NCBI GenBank assembly: GCA_964036275.1
Contig: OZ038439.1
Location: 12,195,095-12,259,094 of the forward strand
Direction: 5' to 3'
DNA from: Litoditis marina
Lineage: Eukaryota > Nematoda > Chromadorea > Rhabditida > Rhabditidae
Length of the DNA: 64,000 bases
Part shown: positions 47,401 to 58,930 of the stretch, piece after piece
Numbering within the stretch: position 1 is the stretch's first letter
How the letters are laid out: each line of letters begins with the position of its first letter
The notes under the pieces: generated by a model
What the model was told of the DNA's origin: nothing
The model's database searches: none
What the model saw: the letters and a program-made list of their open reading frames with translations, nothing else
Position numbers and translations under genes: made by a program

Positions 47401-50400
47401 AGTTTTACAGGTCATGTTCGGCATGGGTCGTGGTGCGTTTGATGTCAGGTGAACTGGTTATTGGTAATAAGGTAAGTGTCAACCTTCCTTATACGTCCTG
47501 TTTGGTAATTAGTTCCAGTTAGGTTTAGGTTAATAGCTGATTTTATATATTCAATTCATTGTAATCGATATACTCCCAACTCAAACAGTTTTACATGAGT
47601 CGATTATTTCCATATACCAGTAAGGTCCGACTATACAACCAAAAGTACTCCGTTTTTAAATTGGAAAAGGTAGAAGTTGATGAGTTTGCATCAAAACAAA
47701 AATAGACAACTCATTCTGCTTACGTCGTAGAAGTAGCACGTTGTTTGGTATTTTTCTGGCCATTCGGACAACTTAAGGGGGGTCGGGGTATGAAGATCCC
47801 CCTTGTAAAACCCATGAAAAGTTTTTAGTTTTCTCTCTAATACAATAGTAACGAGACGACGGTAATTACAAATTACTCCATAGTTATGCCCCCCCCCCTT
47901 TCTTTCAGTCCGTGTAAGTATAGAAGTCAGTCGTCTAACCGGGGCATCACACTTATTAATTTAATTGTGAAATATTTCAAAGTTATTCTTTCTTTATTCA
48001 GGATCATCCGCAGCGCACTCGGCGGGATATCCCTTCTCCTATTCAGAAGATTGACTGATATCTAAGGTCGCAGCCATATTTATGGTTAGTTACAGTAGGG
48101 AACAGTAACGAGTTTTGCCATTTTACATAGTGGTCATGCTGGCCATAGTCAATTATTATAGTATCTAATAAATGCGAAGTATGCGTTCCTGCCCAAGAGA
48201 GGGTATACGATGTATGTAGCCCTGTCCGGCTGTGTTTATAGTTTGATCTCTTCACTTTTCGACCGAAATTCGAAAGTATGACGTGTATCGAGGCAATTAA
48301 GATCAAACAACAACGAAGACTTGCTGATTTGTCACAGTAGTCCACTTGTATTTTAAACTCGATACACGCCATAGAGTTTGACTTTCTTTGGAAAGGACGA
48401 ATCATATAAGCTGTTCTCAATCTATAGATTGATTGTTCAGAAGGTGAGGTTTTTATACATCAAGTTAATTATTGCATTTCCGTGAAATATGAAAGATTAG
48501 AATGGTTGATTTTTCTCTACGTTGGGTTCATGAAATTTTTCTATCACCAATTAGGTAGCCTAGGTCACATGAATACGGCAATGTGATTATTAATATATCT
48601 AACAATAATTATGTTTTGGAGATTTTCAGTTAGAGATCGGAGCTGTGGACAACTTTTGGGTTATAGCCTTTAAATGTTCGTTCTTTCAGATTTGCTAAGT
48701 TCTCGACCACTGACTACTCTGAGGCCACCCACAAATCGAGAACGCGCCAAAATTTCCGACAGTCTTCATTTTATTGTCTATTTTTAATAAAATATCATAG
48801 ATTACTGTTGTTTGTATATTTTATATGTAAAATCGAACGAGCTGAGAAAAATCAAATATTGCACGAAATTACCCGATTCGGGTCATATCGGCCGAAAAAT
48901 CGTCGGGCCGAAAAGGTGCCTTTTCGGCCCGACATTTTCCCACGAAATGACCCGACTCGGGCCGAATCGGCCCGCGATTTTTCACCTATGTAATCGGCAA
49001 GCTTTGAAATCGAAGACATGCGTGCGCACACATCGGAAAGTGAGATACACTGTACCCATCCGCCTTTCGTTGGCGATTATTGTACCTGCCAGGATGTTTG
49101 TTGGTAGGTGAACTGGATTGGCTGGTTGGAGTGCGGAGGAAAAGTGAGCGGGTTCAGAATCAGCATTGTGTGCGCTAGCCAATTGGTCGTAACCGAATCA
49201 CGAGAATGGATCAGTACCTTAACGGAACCTTAATGTCGTCAGTTTTCACATTTAAGTTATCATTTTGACTCAAAAGCCGTCAGAAATCAATGAAAAAAGT
49301 ATAAGTTTTAGGTATAGTTATTCAGCCCTCTTAGAAAGATGAAAAACATGAAAGTTTATTCCACGACGAGTCGTTCCCGCGCGTCGCGTGTGCGACAGCT
49401 CGTCCCCACTCTCCCATCACAAAATAAGCGGAAACTGGGTTTTAGAATGACATTACACTTCGTAAAGTTTAGTATCCGTTATTGAATATAAATGTACTAT
49501 GAATACATTCGAAAAATGTGTTTATTCGTCACGTATTTGAGAGAAAACGAGACATTTCTGAGAGTTGTGATAATTCTAGCAGAATTTTTATATTGTTTTT
49601 ATTCTTGGAGTTCTCTACACTCTTTAGGAAATATAACCTGGTTCCAAATTGATTCGTAAGTGTTAAGGTAATTCGATCAATTTTTGAGCTGGGGACGAGT
49701 TATCTCACGCAACGCGAAGATGAGTTGTTCGTAAACGTTAAATTTAACCCGTTTCATATTGTCAATGTTTTCAAAATTCCGTTTTGTTCTATGTCTTTTT
49801 CAGACTCGATCGGTTGATGGGTTTTCAGTTGGGAGGCGCGGCTGTTTACACGGTTTCAACTATCTACCCGATCAGGATATAATTAGCTGTTCCACAAGTG
49901 AGTTAAGGTTTGTACATTTGGTAGGTAAGCTAGTATAGGGAAACATCAGGCACACACCAGTAATATTGTCCGGATAGTCACAAAAATTAGAAGAACTTAC
50001 TTCTTTTTTGAAGAAAACATAGAAATTCGTGTAGTTTTGACACAAAATCGTTAAATTTCACGTTTCAAAGCTGAAAACGGATTACTCATTGTCGACTAGT
50101 CAGACCTTACCGGTGTATGACACCAGGACATAGTTTCCAGGCGAGTTACACGGGCCACCAAAAAGGAACCAGATGCTATTTGTTAGTTTTCTCTGGCTTT
50201 TTTCTTTCTTGACCTTAGTCGAAAAACGGGTGTCCTTTTAGCCGAAACCGGGAAACATGACATATTTCTGATGTTAAGATCTGGAGTTTCGCGTGTTTAA
50301 CTAGGAGAACTGACTTCATTCTGTAGAATAGTCATATCTTGCAGGTTTGTGCCTGTCGGGGTCCAAACATTTTCAAATTTGAAAATACAGCTGTTTCTGG

Positions 50401-50406
50401 TAAACG
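38414..50406 (+). repeat. Macrosatellite: 3.3 copies of a 3633-bp unit
   Basis: Copies begin at 38414, 42047, 45680 and 49313; the fourth ends after 1094 bases at 50406. Differences spotted by eye are few: copy 1 differs from the rest at about 38519, 38997 and 40608, and copy 3 has one private change near 49239, so identity is above 99.8 percent. The unit has no recognised protein. A 125-codon minus-strand frame (40777-41154 and copies) has no known motif. Each unit has several candidate exon-like segments bounded by TTTTCAG/TTTCAG and GTGAGT/GTAAGT, and an AATAAA at 41520-41525 after the last of them, so a spliced non-coding or short-peptide transcript per unit is possible. Left flank AATTA and right flank CTTTCGAG show no target duplication. 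Confidence 0.97.
41595..41720. repeat. GC-rich foldback inside the 3633-bp unit (also at +3633 and +7266)
   Basis: Arms GTCGGGCCGAAAAGG (41636-41650) and CCTTTTCGGCCCGAC (41653-41667) are perfect, with a 2-base loop. They are flanked by a direct repeat of CGAAAT(T/G)ACCCGA(T/C)TCGGG on each side. Related sequence at 34440-34540 suggests that a MITE-like element was captured in the unit before amplification. Confidence 0.85.
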
Positions 50407-50444
50407 CTTTCGAGTAATTACTGAGGTAACCTGATAAAGGGTGT

Positions 50445-50480
50445 CCAAAAAGGGTTTGTTTACCTTTAAACCCTTTTTGG
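50445..50480. repeat. Perfect 13-bp inverted repeat just right of the macrosatellite
   Basis: CCAAAAAGGGTTT (50445-50457) and AAACCCTTTTTGG (50468-50480) are separated by 10 bases. It lies 39 bases beyond the array end. Confidence 0.8.
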
Positions 50481-51181
50481 TTGTAGAATTACCCTAGGCG
50501 GTCACCCGCGGTTGTGCCATTGGCGTGCCCGCGAAATTAGTTTCTCGATTGTGCGGGAGTGTTCTTTTTTCCTTGTGAGTAAAAATGATCGCCCAACCTG
50601 ATTTTGCCCAATCTGTCTCTGCGCAATTGGTAATTGCTGTCTATTTTTGCCTAACCTGTCTTTGCTCTATTGGGATTTGCTGAAATGACCTAGACTCCTC
50701 CTGGGGGACATGTCACTCTGGGGGTACATACACTACTAATCTAGAACATGAACTACCATACATATCGACTAAGTGTTGTACGAGTTGAATCTGTTCATGT
50801 CACTAGCACTGAAGTATTCCTATACTTTATGCCGCCTATGTTTGTAAAATACCCGTGATTGATTGCAAACCTGATCCCAGTATCTCTTCGATTCATAGAT
50901 TGGCTGCATATTTGATGTGAACGTCAGAGCCCATTTCAAATCAGTCAGTATATCTTCACGATCCGACTTTATGACAATGATATAGCAACCTGATACGGAA
51001 AAATATGAAGAAACGCGATGTGGAAATGGTTATTATATTTAGCTTAGAATTGTGTGAGATTGGCGCACGCATGGAAAGTTCGATAAGTTATGAAGGGTAT
51101 GCTTCTCGGTATGAAAACCGCAAATGTCGTTCAAGAAGGAATATACATCACTCTCTATGTGAGTGTAAAACAACACACATA
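50481..51181. other. Flank of the macrosatellite, no gene seen
   Basis: No OAC exons continue here on the minus strand, which shows that the gene fragment to the right is cut off. Words such as CTAACCTGTCTTTGCTCTAT and CCCAATCTGTCTCTGCGCAA form a weak internal repeat at 50600-50680. Confidence 0.5.
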
Positions 51182-51910
51182 TTAAGTACAACAACAAACT
51201 GTTGGATTGAAAGAAAAAGGGTTGTAGCGGTCGATAGGTCTTATGCCAGCCTGATTTGAGTTTAAAAACTGAAGAGGGTTCGTACCGAGATATACTAGCA
51301 CACATACAACGAAAAACAGCGGCACTATGCGTCTGAATCGTCTCTGGTAGAAATCGCTGACAACCGATAGAGAAATAGCGTTTCGGGACAGAATATTACT
51401 CATCAGAAACCCAGAAAGAACAAAGAACCTGTAATTTTTATCACTTGTCATGTTTCACCGATCAACGGAAAAGAAATTCCATTCGATTCAGCAACTGCAC
51501 AACTCACTTGTTCACTCCCCTTGATGAATATAAAACTTTTCACTGTTCCATAACTTGCTTAGTTTGAATTAACATCCCTTCTTATAGTTCTCGCCTCTCG
51601 TCTTTGTAATTTGGCAGCGCTTTTTCTCAATTTGTTTTATTAGCGGTCAATCCTCTTCATTACACCAATCTAGAAGTAAAACTTAGGGAAAAACATGTCT
51701 AAGAATAAGTCAGCCGAACATTTTGGCAGATTGCAAATCAGTATCAGTGCGCACGGAACGGACTAATCACACCGTACAATTTGGTCTCCTAAACATAACT
51801 CACATATCCACTCCCACAAAACCCAATGGGAAACGCGTAGGAACCAGATGAAATATGAGGACTAGTAACACAGCGACGCCTCGAATACCTTGCAAGTCAT
51901 CTCGTGTCAT
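51182..51910 (-). pseudogene. 5' exons of a second OAC-type acyltransferase, truncated
   Basis: Exon 1 (51910-51804) starts MTRDDLQGIRGVAVLLVLIF, with the R-x10-H pair of acyltransferase-3 domains (R10, H21), and ends VGVDM across a phase-2 GTGAGT donor. Exon 2 begins at 51428 after an AATTACAG acceptor and reads FFVLSGFLMSNILSRNAI, then DFYQRRFRRIVPLFF and a membrane segment. After YLGT (about 51275) similarity is lost, and the WSLxxE block, the later membrane helices and the SGNH domain are absent. It is a paralogue of the gene at 16.8-24.1 kb, not a recent copy, since the two differ at many residues. A LINE remnant lies immediately upstream on the opposite strand. Confidence 0.85.
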
Positions 51911-51949
51911 GTTTCCGAGAAACTACTAACTGTAATTAAACAATTGAAT

Positions 51950-53153
51950 CAACATACGTTCCTTCATTACACGAAATGTGCGACGGAAAATAAGGAAAGG
52001 CATGAATCGGAACTCAGTCTGCTCTCATGCCCGAAAAGGCGGTTCATGCAGTGGTTGAACTCCTCCACGAACCTCAAGATGCAAAGAAGCGAATCAAACA
52101 ATCTTTTGATTCGGATCGCCAGTTGATGGATGGTATCTGCGAAGCTGCTGGAATCAAGAAACCTTGCGATGTTTGGAGACATCCCACCAAAAGTCTCTCC
52201 AGAAGCCGTCCGGTTAAAATCCGGTTTGGTACCGTGGAAGACAGGAATGTCTTCATTCGTTCGTTCCGTACCGGTCTCAAAACCCCTCAAAACCTCAAGT
52301 TTGAATCTCACTTCAACAGTAAAGTGGCTTTAGCAAATGTCAAAGCCTCTCAGATACTCAGAGCTTTCCGATTTACTGACGCTAAAAGGTATATATCTCT
52401 TTTCAATGTTTATGTTAGACCGATTCTTGAATACTGCTCGGAAGTATTCAACCCTCCCTCAAAATCTAGGTTATGCAGTCGTTTAGAATCACCTTTGAGA
52501 AAGTTCACGAAAACAGTTTGTCTCCGTTGTAAAATCCCGTATGTGTCATACAGTGACAGACTCGCAAAACTTGATACTCAATCTAGTTACTCCAGAAGAA
52601 TTGGAATTGATTTATTGCAAGCGCACAAAATTTTGCATGGAAAATCTCACTTGGTCAGGTGTCCTTTCGTTTTGAGCAGAAATGTGAGACATATTAATAG
52701 ATTGATTCGTCAACCTAGAACTTACCGTGACGAAAATTGGTACTTTACTCGTGTTGAAAAGTATTGGAATATGTTTACTCGTAACGAATATAACGCTCTG
52801 TCTCTCGGTAAACTACGATCACAACTTAAAAATCTCGTTGTCAACATGTTTAACGATGTTCCTCGATTTATAAACTAGATCTCCTGTTGTAATTTTCCAT
52901 TTGTTGTGTAATTTTATACTGTTTTCCTCTCCCATCATGTTCTTCATACAAACCCTGTGAATCAATGAGTTATACCCATGTTTTATCCACGTTTTATCCA
53001 AACGCTCCCTTATAAGTTGATTGCGTCTTAAACCCGCAACCCTTAGGGATTCGTATTTGTCATAGGTATATCCGTGAATGTTGATGTATTTCTACCTTGC
53101 TTTTGTTCATGTCCGGTACCCTTTGCGAATGAACTTTATATTATTATTATTAT
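51950..53153 (+). mobile_element. Internally deleted LINE with an in-frame ORF1::RT-tail fusion (283 codons)
   Basis: The open frame 52027-52878 joins two unrelated LINE parts. Residues 1-95 look like the ORF1 N-terminal part with an RRM-like strand (RSRPVKIRFGTVEDRNVFIR). From about residue 97 it reads as the C-terminal end of CR1/Jockey-type ORF2 (NVKASQILRAFRFTDAKRYI, then FNVYVRPILEYCSEVFNP). All of the endonuclease and the catalytic RT blocks are gone. A 3' UTR of about 260 bases ends in TATTATTATTATTAT (53139-53153), the short-repeat tail typical of such elements. The join keeps the frame open; whether it is translated is unknown. Confidence 0.8.
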
Positions 53154-55148
53154 CAGTTTGGGTAACAAGAGAGATAGAAGCGGTGCTGAAACTTCAAAAA
53201 CTAAGCAAAATCACGGGTTTTACTGTTTTCGAGAGACCACACAGTGTATGCTTACGTATTCTGTTGTGTTTGTAGTCTGATCCGATTGTTTCCCAGTCGG
53301 ACTACATGAACTATGAGGCGTAATTGTATCAAATTACAATAAAGATTTTCTCACAATTCAAACTAAAACCAGAGCATTACTGTATTCTCAAAACTCAATT
53401 CACAAGCAACTGAATGACGCACGAAATTGAAGAATACTGAGAAGTCTGCCGAGCATTCGTAGTTGTTAACACGTAAACATATTCTTTAAGGATATAAGAC
53501 GCTGCAATATATATGACCCCACAAAATCCGACAAATACACACATTTTCCGAAAATGAATTATGTTCTATTTCTACTAGCCGATCACGCGGCTCTCGCCGC
53601 GCGCCCGTCTCCTAAAATTTAATTATGTTCCATTTTGATGTGGGAAGTACTTGAAGCAGATAAAATAGTCAACCACAAAAAAACATTGTGTATTGTTGAT
53701 GAATGGGTTTCATTCGAGTATGCATTTGACTAACAGTAGAAAAGTCAGATCAAACATGAATCATATTTGTAGTAGATTCGGTAGATTATTTTCCGCGAAA
53801 CGTTCTGTTAAACTCTGCTTCCCTCTGAATGAGAACAGATGAACCGTACAGAACGTCAAATTCATTTAAATAACTACTTGGCCACGTTTAACCGGGTCAA
53901 ATGAACAATTGAACACAGAGACATGTGAAATACAATCTAGAAAGAGGTCTAGAAAGATAGAAAATATCATAACCGATATGCGTTGAATCTGAATACAGAG
54001 AGTTAGACGGTTCAATCGGGTGTGTACTGAAGTGTCAATAGCACGTAGAATTGAGATTATGTATGTATTCAGTGTGGCTTTTCCGTTATTGAGAAGAGTG
54101 GCACACCAGCCTAGATTCAACGTTTCTACGGACACAAATTAGGTGTGAAAAGCGTCCTTCCAGTATGTGTTGTTTTAAGTCAAACGCGAAACGTATCGAC
54201 AGTGAAGAGTTCGAATCAATATTGCTTATCTCTTGCTACAAGATGTTCCATATGTTTGCACAGTACCTGTGTCGAAAAAGTACGTATTTGTATGTGTGTA
54301 TGTGTTCTAGGTGACTATCCGATGACTATGTTTTGATTATAACATTCACAGTCGAACAGTGGTGTACAATAGAGCTCTGCCCACCATTTAACAAAATTTC
54401 CTCAAAGTGTGCTATTTCGTTGTTGAATCTATTCATTCATAGATTCGATAACTGCGTGAGTCCTGTGGAGGTTTTATCGTACTGAAAGATACCGTTAATA
54501 TGTACGCATGACTTATGAGCTCATTGCATCGGCAATAGGAAAAGTGCACTGTTAGTCAATTGCACAGTAACGTGAAACTTGCTAAACACTGCAGAACTCA
54601 TGAACGTGCAATGACAAAGTATACGATTCTTCATTAGAATGCTAAACTTTACGTGAATTTTTATATACAGTACTCTCCCGCCTTTCCGTTGGCGCAACTA
54701 TAGTATACTGACATATTCATGTGACAAGTTGTTTGAATTATTTGCACAAAATAAACGGTCTATTCGGCAATCATGGTTTTTCGGGTTGACAAGCACTGAT
54801 GCGACCGAGTTCGAAAAGAAATTACAAACACACACATAACTCAAATATACGTTTTTCGTGGGTTGATGAGCTGAAATTTGAGATCTTTAGTATAGTTCAT
54901 CATAGTGTGATGTAAAATATATTTATTCTCGCTGCAAACAACATCAAAAAAGTCTATCGGACACAAATGACCGATCGAGGTGGAAAAATATGTATGATTT
55001 ATTCATGTCGATAAAAATGTGATGCAGCTGTATTTATTCTCAATTTTGTTGTCGACATCATTCTGTCTGTGTAACGGTCGATTTATTCGAGACTTCCCTC
55101 GGAAGTTGAAATGAAGACAACTGAAATGAACCATGATTGATTGATATG
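53154..55148. other. Intergenic, no gene seen
   Basis: AT-rich. CCGATCACGCGGCTCTCGCC followed by GCGCGCCCGTCTCC at 53580-53612 is a small GC-rich repeat-like patch flanked by a near duplication of AAAATGAATTATGTTCTATT / AAAATTTAATTATGTTCCAT. Nothing else is recognised. Confidence 0.5.
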
Positions 55149-55465
55149 AGTTACAAACAGAAGTTTGTGTAATAATAATATCGATGATAGAAATAGCAAT
55201 AATTAGTGGAAAGCCACTAAAATAGAAACACGAAAACGCTTTTAGAGAGACTTTATTAATATAAAAATAGAAGATGCGCGATTTACTTTACAAAAGAGAG
55301 AGAAGAAAACTAAACAGAGAGAACAACAACTGAAAATAAACCAGCTAGCCCGAATATGATGCAATGATTAAAGGACTGCGATGGGCGCGGCGAGACCCAT
55401 ATTTGTAAACGCAGTACAACGTAATGGTGGATTAAATAGCAGACATAGTATCACAATACGTAACA
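55149..55465 (-). repeat. 3' LTR of the gag-only element
   Basis: Direct repeat of 58028-58343, 317 bp. It has GTTACAAACAGAAGTTTGTG where the other LTR lacks one base. Confidence 0.95.
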
Positions 55466-55551
55466 TCCCGGGGGTCGGGAGAAGCGTCGACCCGACGCTG
55501 CTAGACATGACATAACAGAAAAACATGGGTCGATGAATGAGCACATGACTA

Positions 55552-57598
55552 TCAACAATATCTTCTCTGCCTGTTCCAATAGGTCATTCTTCTCGGATGG
55601 TATTCTTGCACGGGGTTCTCATACTGGACAACTCTCGCTGACTGGGATCTGAAGGTGATCCCAGCGTACGGATCTTCTTTCTTCAGATCTTCTCTGAACT
55701 CTCGGACAACTCTGGACGCGAAACTTTCTTTCTTCGGATCTTCTTTCCCCACGAACGAACTTCGGACATACCCTCCAGGAGGACCAGGTCGCGGAACTTC
55801 TCCAGCATTGCAATTCTGAGCAATGTGTCCAAGGCCATTGCACTTGAAACACTTTCTTTCTTCCCTCTGTGCTCATCTCACATCATCACTCGCTTTGAAA
55901 GGCGTACCAACTATCTTGTCGGTATACGTGTCATTGCGGTAGAATCTTTTGTCGGGCAATGAACTCCGATTTCTATCCATACGTAATGCTAGTCGCTTTA
56001 TTTCCTCATATGCTTGACTCTCTTCTGAATCCTCCAATGCATTCACCAAATGTACCGCTTCCTGCCAGTGTCGCAATTGCTGGTACAGTATATCAGCTCG
56101 TGTCATTGACAGAGCCTCATCTGACAGCTGCGGGTAAGCTTTTCCAGTTAGCAATTCCAGTCTCACACAGAATTTTGCCACAGACTCATCCCTTGACTTA
56201 TACAGGCTTCTCACACTTGACATTGCCTTCACCGTCTCAATCCTTCCTGCCTCGTTCATTCTCAACTTCATGGCCCACACTAGCCGGTCAAACGATCCTT
56301 CTCGGTCTTCCCTTTTCAGAATCTTGAAATGATCTCTTGCCGATCCAGTCAGTCTCTCCATTAACATATCCCTCAGATGATCATCTCTCCACACTTCCTT
56401 AGGATACCTGATCAGAAAAGATTTCACATATGCTGACCATGGCTGAGAGCCATCCCCACTGAAATTACCAATGAGCGGTGCAGCTTGTGACCTCATGAAC
56501 TCATACATCATTGACTTTTCTGAATTTCTCTCGCGTGTCTGAAAAGATCACGCCCTAGAGATTGATCAGCTTGTCCCATATATGTTCTGCCATGATTACT
56601 CCTCTGATCGCCGAACCAATGAAAATCCTGTGGTGACAAATTGTATCCACCACAACTATCTCCTTCTTTCATTTGATTGTCCTTCCAAGTGTTCACCTTA
56701 TCTCTGCTTTCTCGTACAACGGACCCAGTCATTAATACTGATCCCACTGAACTTCCGCTGTTAGACATCACATAGCCATCTTTCGATCTTCCTAGCTTCA
56801 CTCTGTTGAATCGCTGTAAAAGCTTGTCAAAATCTTCATCCTTCACACTTGACTTCTTGACCTCTCCACGTGTCACATCAACAAACGAGTTCCTGTCGAT
56901 GCTTTCCAATTGCTTCTTCTCAAGTTCTTCACATCTCATAACTCGGTTGACACACTTCTCAGCAACCACACTTTGATCACAGTCCAAAGTAGTACACACA
57001 CTATTCAACACAGCTTCCTTGACAATCACTGTATTAACCAAATCTGCTTCACTAAATCCCAATACTTGGCAAATCTCTTGCACAATTGATCCACTATCAG
57101 TTGCCAGAGCCACCAGGTCCTTGACCTCGCTGCTGTTCCGATGTTTGCACGTTTCAAAGTGTCCTGGAATTCATCATCCAACACACTTGTCTCGTTCCGC
57201 TTGACTCCGACCACCACTTTAACCAATTTCTCCAAAGCCTCTGCTTCCTTGCGAATATCCATCATTGCATCCTCCCTTTGTATTCCCAATCTTGTGTGCT
57301 TGCTTATCTCCTTCTCAGCATGAATCACCAATCGCGTCACTGATTTCAATATCACTGCTTCCATTCCCGATGGTTGAACCTCAGTCTCATGTACACTTTT
57401 TGCCTCTCTGGGCTGCCTAGGCGCACCTCTTCCGACTGTTCCACTTCTTCCTGACAATCTTGACACACTGTTCCCACTCTCCAACGCAGTGTGTAAATCG
57501 TTCTCGTTTCCTTGTCCTTGTTCACTCATGCTTGTGTTGTTGCTCACTGTACCCATTGATTTCCAATACCAAATTGAAAAATTGGGCAGCGATTTCAC
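55552..57598 (-). pseudogene. Retrotransposon gag with two frameshifts and one stop
   Basis: Read right to left: an N-terminal charged, helical part begins near 57598 (first clear Met at 57598 or 57553). The frame changes near 57140, and again near 56510-56560. Next comes the capsid-like core (FSGDGSQPWSAYVKSFLIRY ... LTGSARDHFKIL), typical of Ty3/gypsy gag. A TGA at 55873-55875 interrupts this frame. The same frame then carries one CCHC zinc knuckle, CFKCNGLGHIAQNC (about 55811-55852), followed by a basic Arg-rich tail ending at 55552. The domain order matrix/capsid/nucleocapsid is therefore intact, but the gene cannot give a full-length product as it stands. Confidence 0.88.
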
Positions 57599-58027
57599 CG
57601 TATTCCACCAAAGAAAGGTCTGAAAATGAAAAATCGGACAGCAATTCCCCTTGGAAAAATGCTATTTTATACCGAGAATTCACGCAGATGCCACTTCAGG
57701 CGGGGTCGGTGACGATACCTGCGGTCGCTTACTGACCTGAGTGACTCACAACAAACAATAAAAACTGATTCCCGTCTGCTTCACAGGTCACAGTGTTACT
57801 ACGTCTCGTTTGCTTCACAAGACGCAGCCAATACAATACCGATCTCTTCGTACAAGAGATGTACCGGCTAATATGTTGATCTCCTTCTTCGAGAGCTATA
57901 CCGACCAAATATTAGGAAACAGGACAAGAAAATTCGAAAAAAAGCACAAATATAATTAATTAATGAGCCTTTTTCTCAAAAGAATTTCGCGCACTAGCTA
58001 TCTATCGATCGAGCGGTTCGGCCCCCA

Positions 58028-58343
58028 AGTTACAAACAAAGTTTGTGTAATAATAATATCGATGATAGAAATAGCAATAATTAGTGAAAAGCCACTAAAA
58101 TAGAAACACGAAAACGCTTTTAGAGAGACTTTATTAATATAAAAATAGAAGATGCGCGATTTACTTTACAAAAGAGAGAGAAGAAAACTAAACAGAGAGA
58201 ACAACAACTGAAAATAAACCAGCTAGCCCGAATATGATGCAATGATTAAAGGACTGCGATGGGCGCGGCGAGACCCATATTTGTAAACGCAGTACAACGT
58301 AATGGTGGATTAAATAGCAGACATAGTATCACAATACGTAACA
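58028..58343 (-). repeat. 5' LTR of the gag-only element
   Basis: 316-bp direct repeat of 55149-55465. The candidate primer binding site lies directly to its left on the plus strand. Confidence 0.95.
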
Positions 58344-58930
58344 TATGAGGAAATTTGACTACGAGAAATGACCTTAGCGGATCGGACACAATTGTTAACC
58401 ACTACAAACTCTAGCCAGTATATGTTTATTCCAACCCTCAATAATACAAAACATTAGAATAGAATAGAGTTTATTCGCGATTGAACACGTGACTTTCCGC
58501 ATAACATGTGGCACTCCAAAAGGGTTAATGGAGAGAAGAGTTGAAAAGGAAATGGTACGTCATTCAGAGAGAGAAATTCTCAGATATTGGTTGCCTACTG
58601 TATAATGTAGCAAATGGGTGGAACGAAGTATGGTCATGCTCGGCTTGTGTCGGCCTGACTTTTTCGACGTGAAATATAGGATTTCAGTGCTCACGGGGTG
58701 GAAGAGTGTTCTGCTTATTTGATGTACTTTGTTGCTGATATTAATTTATTGAAACACAGTTATTTTAACATGCTTTATCAGTTTTATGTCTCACATTGCG
58801 GAAGTTTTATCCAGAAAAAACCACGAAACTTGATAATTAAGTGATAATTAGATTCACTAACCGATCCAAGAAAACGAAATGTAGGATTCTGCCATGAGAA
58901 ATACAATTCACATTTTGTTTTCTTGGTTTG
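58344..58930. other. Short intergenic stretch with one dispersed repeat
   Basis: TTAGAATAGAATAGAGTTTA followed by TTCGCGATTGAACACGTG at 58452-58500 matches the repeat at 10205-10262. No gene is seen. Confidence 0.6.

Larger units (their letters stand above)
55149..58343 (-). mobile_element. Gag-only LTR retrotransposon, complete ends
   Basis: Two LTRs of 317 and 316 bp (55149-55465 and 58028-58343) differ at only two noticed places (one base change, one single-base indel), so insertion was recent. On the element's own strand the LTRs read TGTTACG...GTAACT. The flanks duplicate TATG (or ATATG/ATGAG, depending on how the LTR edge is drawn). Directly inside the 5' LTR, TTGGGGGCCGAACCG is a candidate primer binding site. 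The internal 2.56 kb encodes gag only; no protease, RT, RNase H or integrase is present. There is no clear polypurine tract before the 3' LTR, where a GTCGGG...CCCGAC inverted repeat sits instead. It probably relied on a related complete element for mobilisation. Confidence 0.93.

Noticed and set aside
51005..51259. 84-codon plus-strand frame
   Set aside because: It is antisense to the OAC-like exon on the minus strand, which has clear family motifs.
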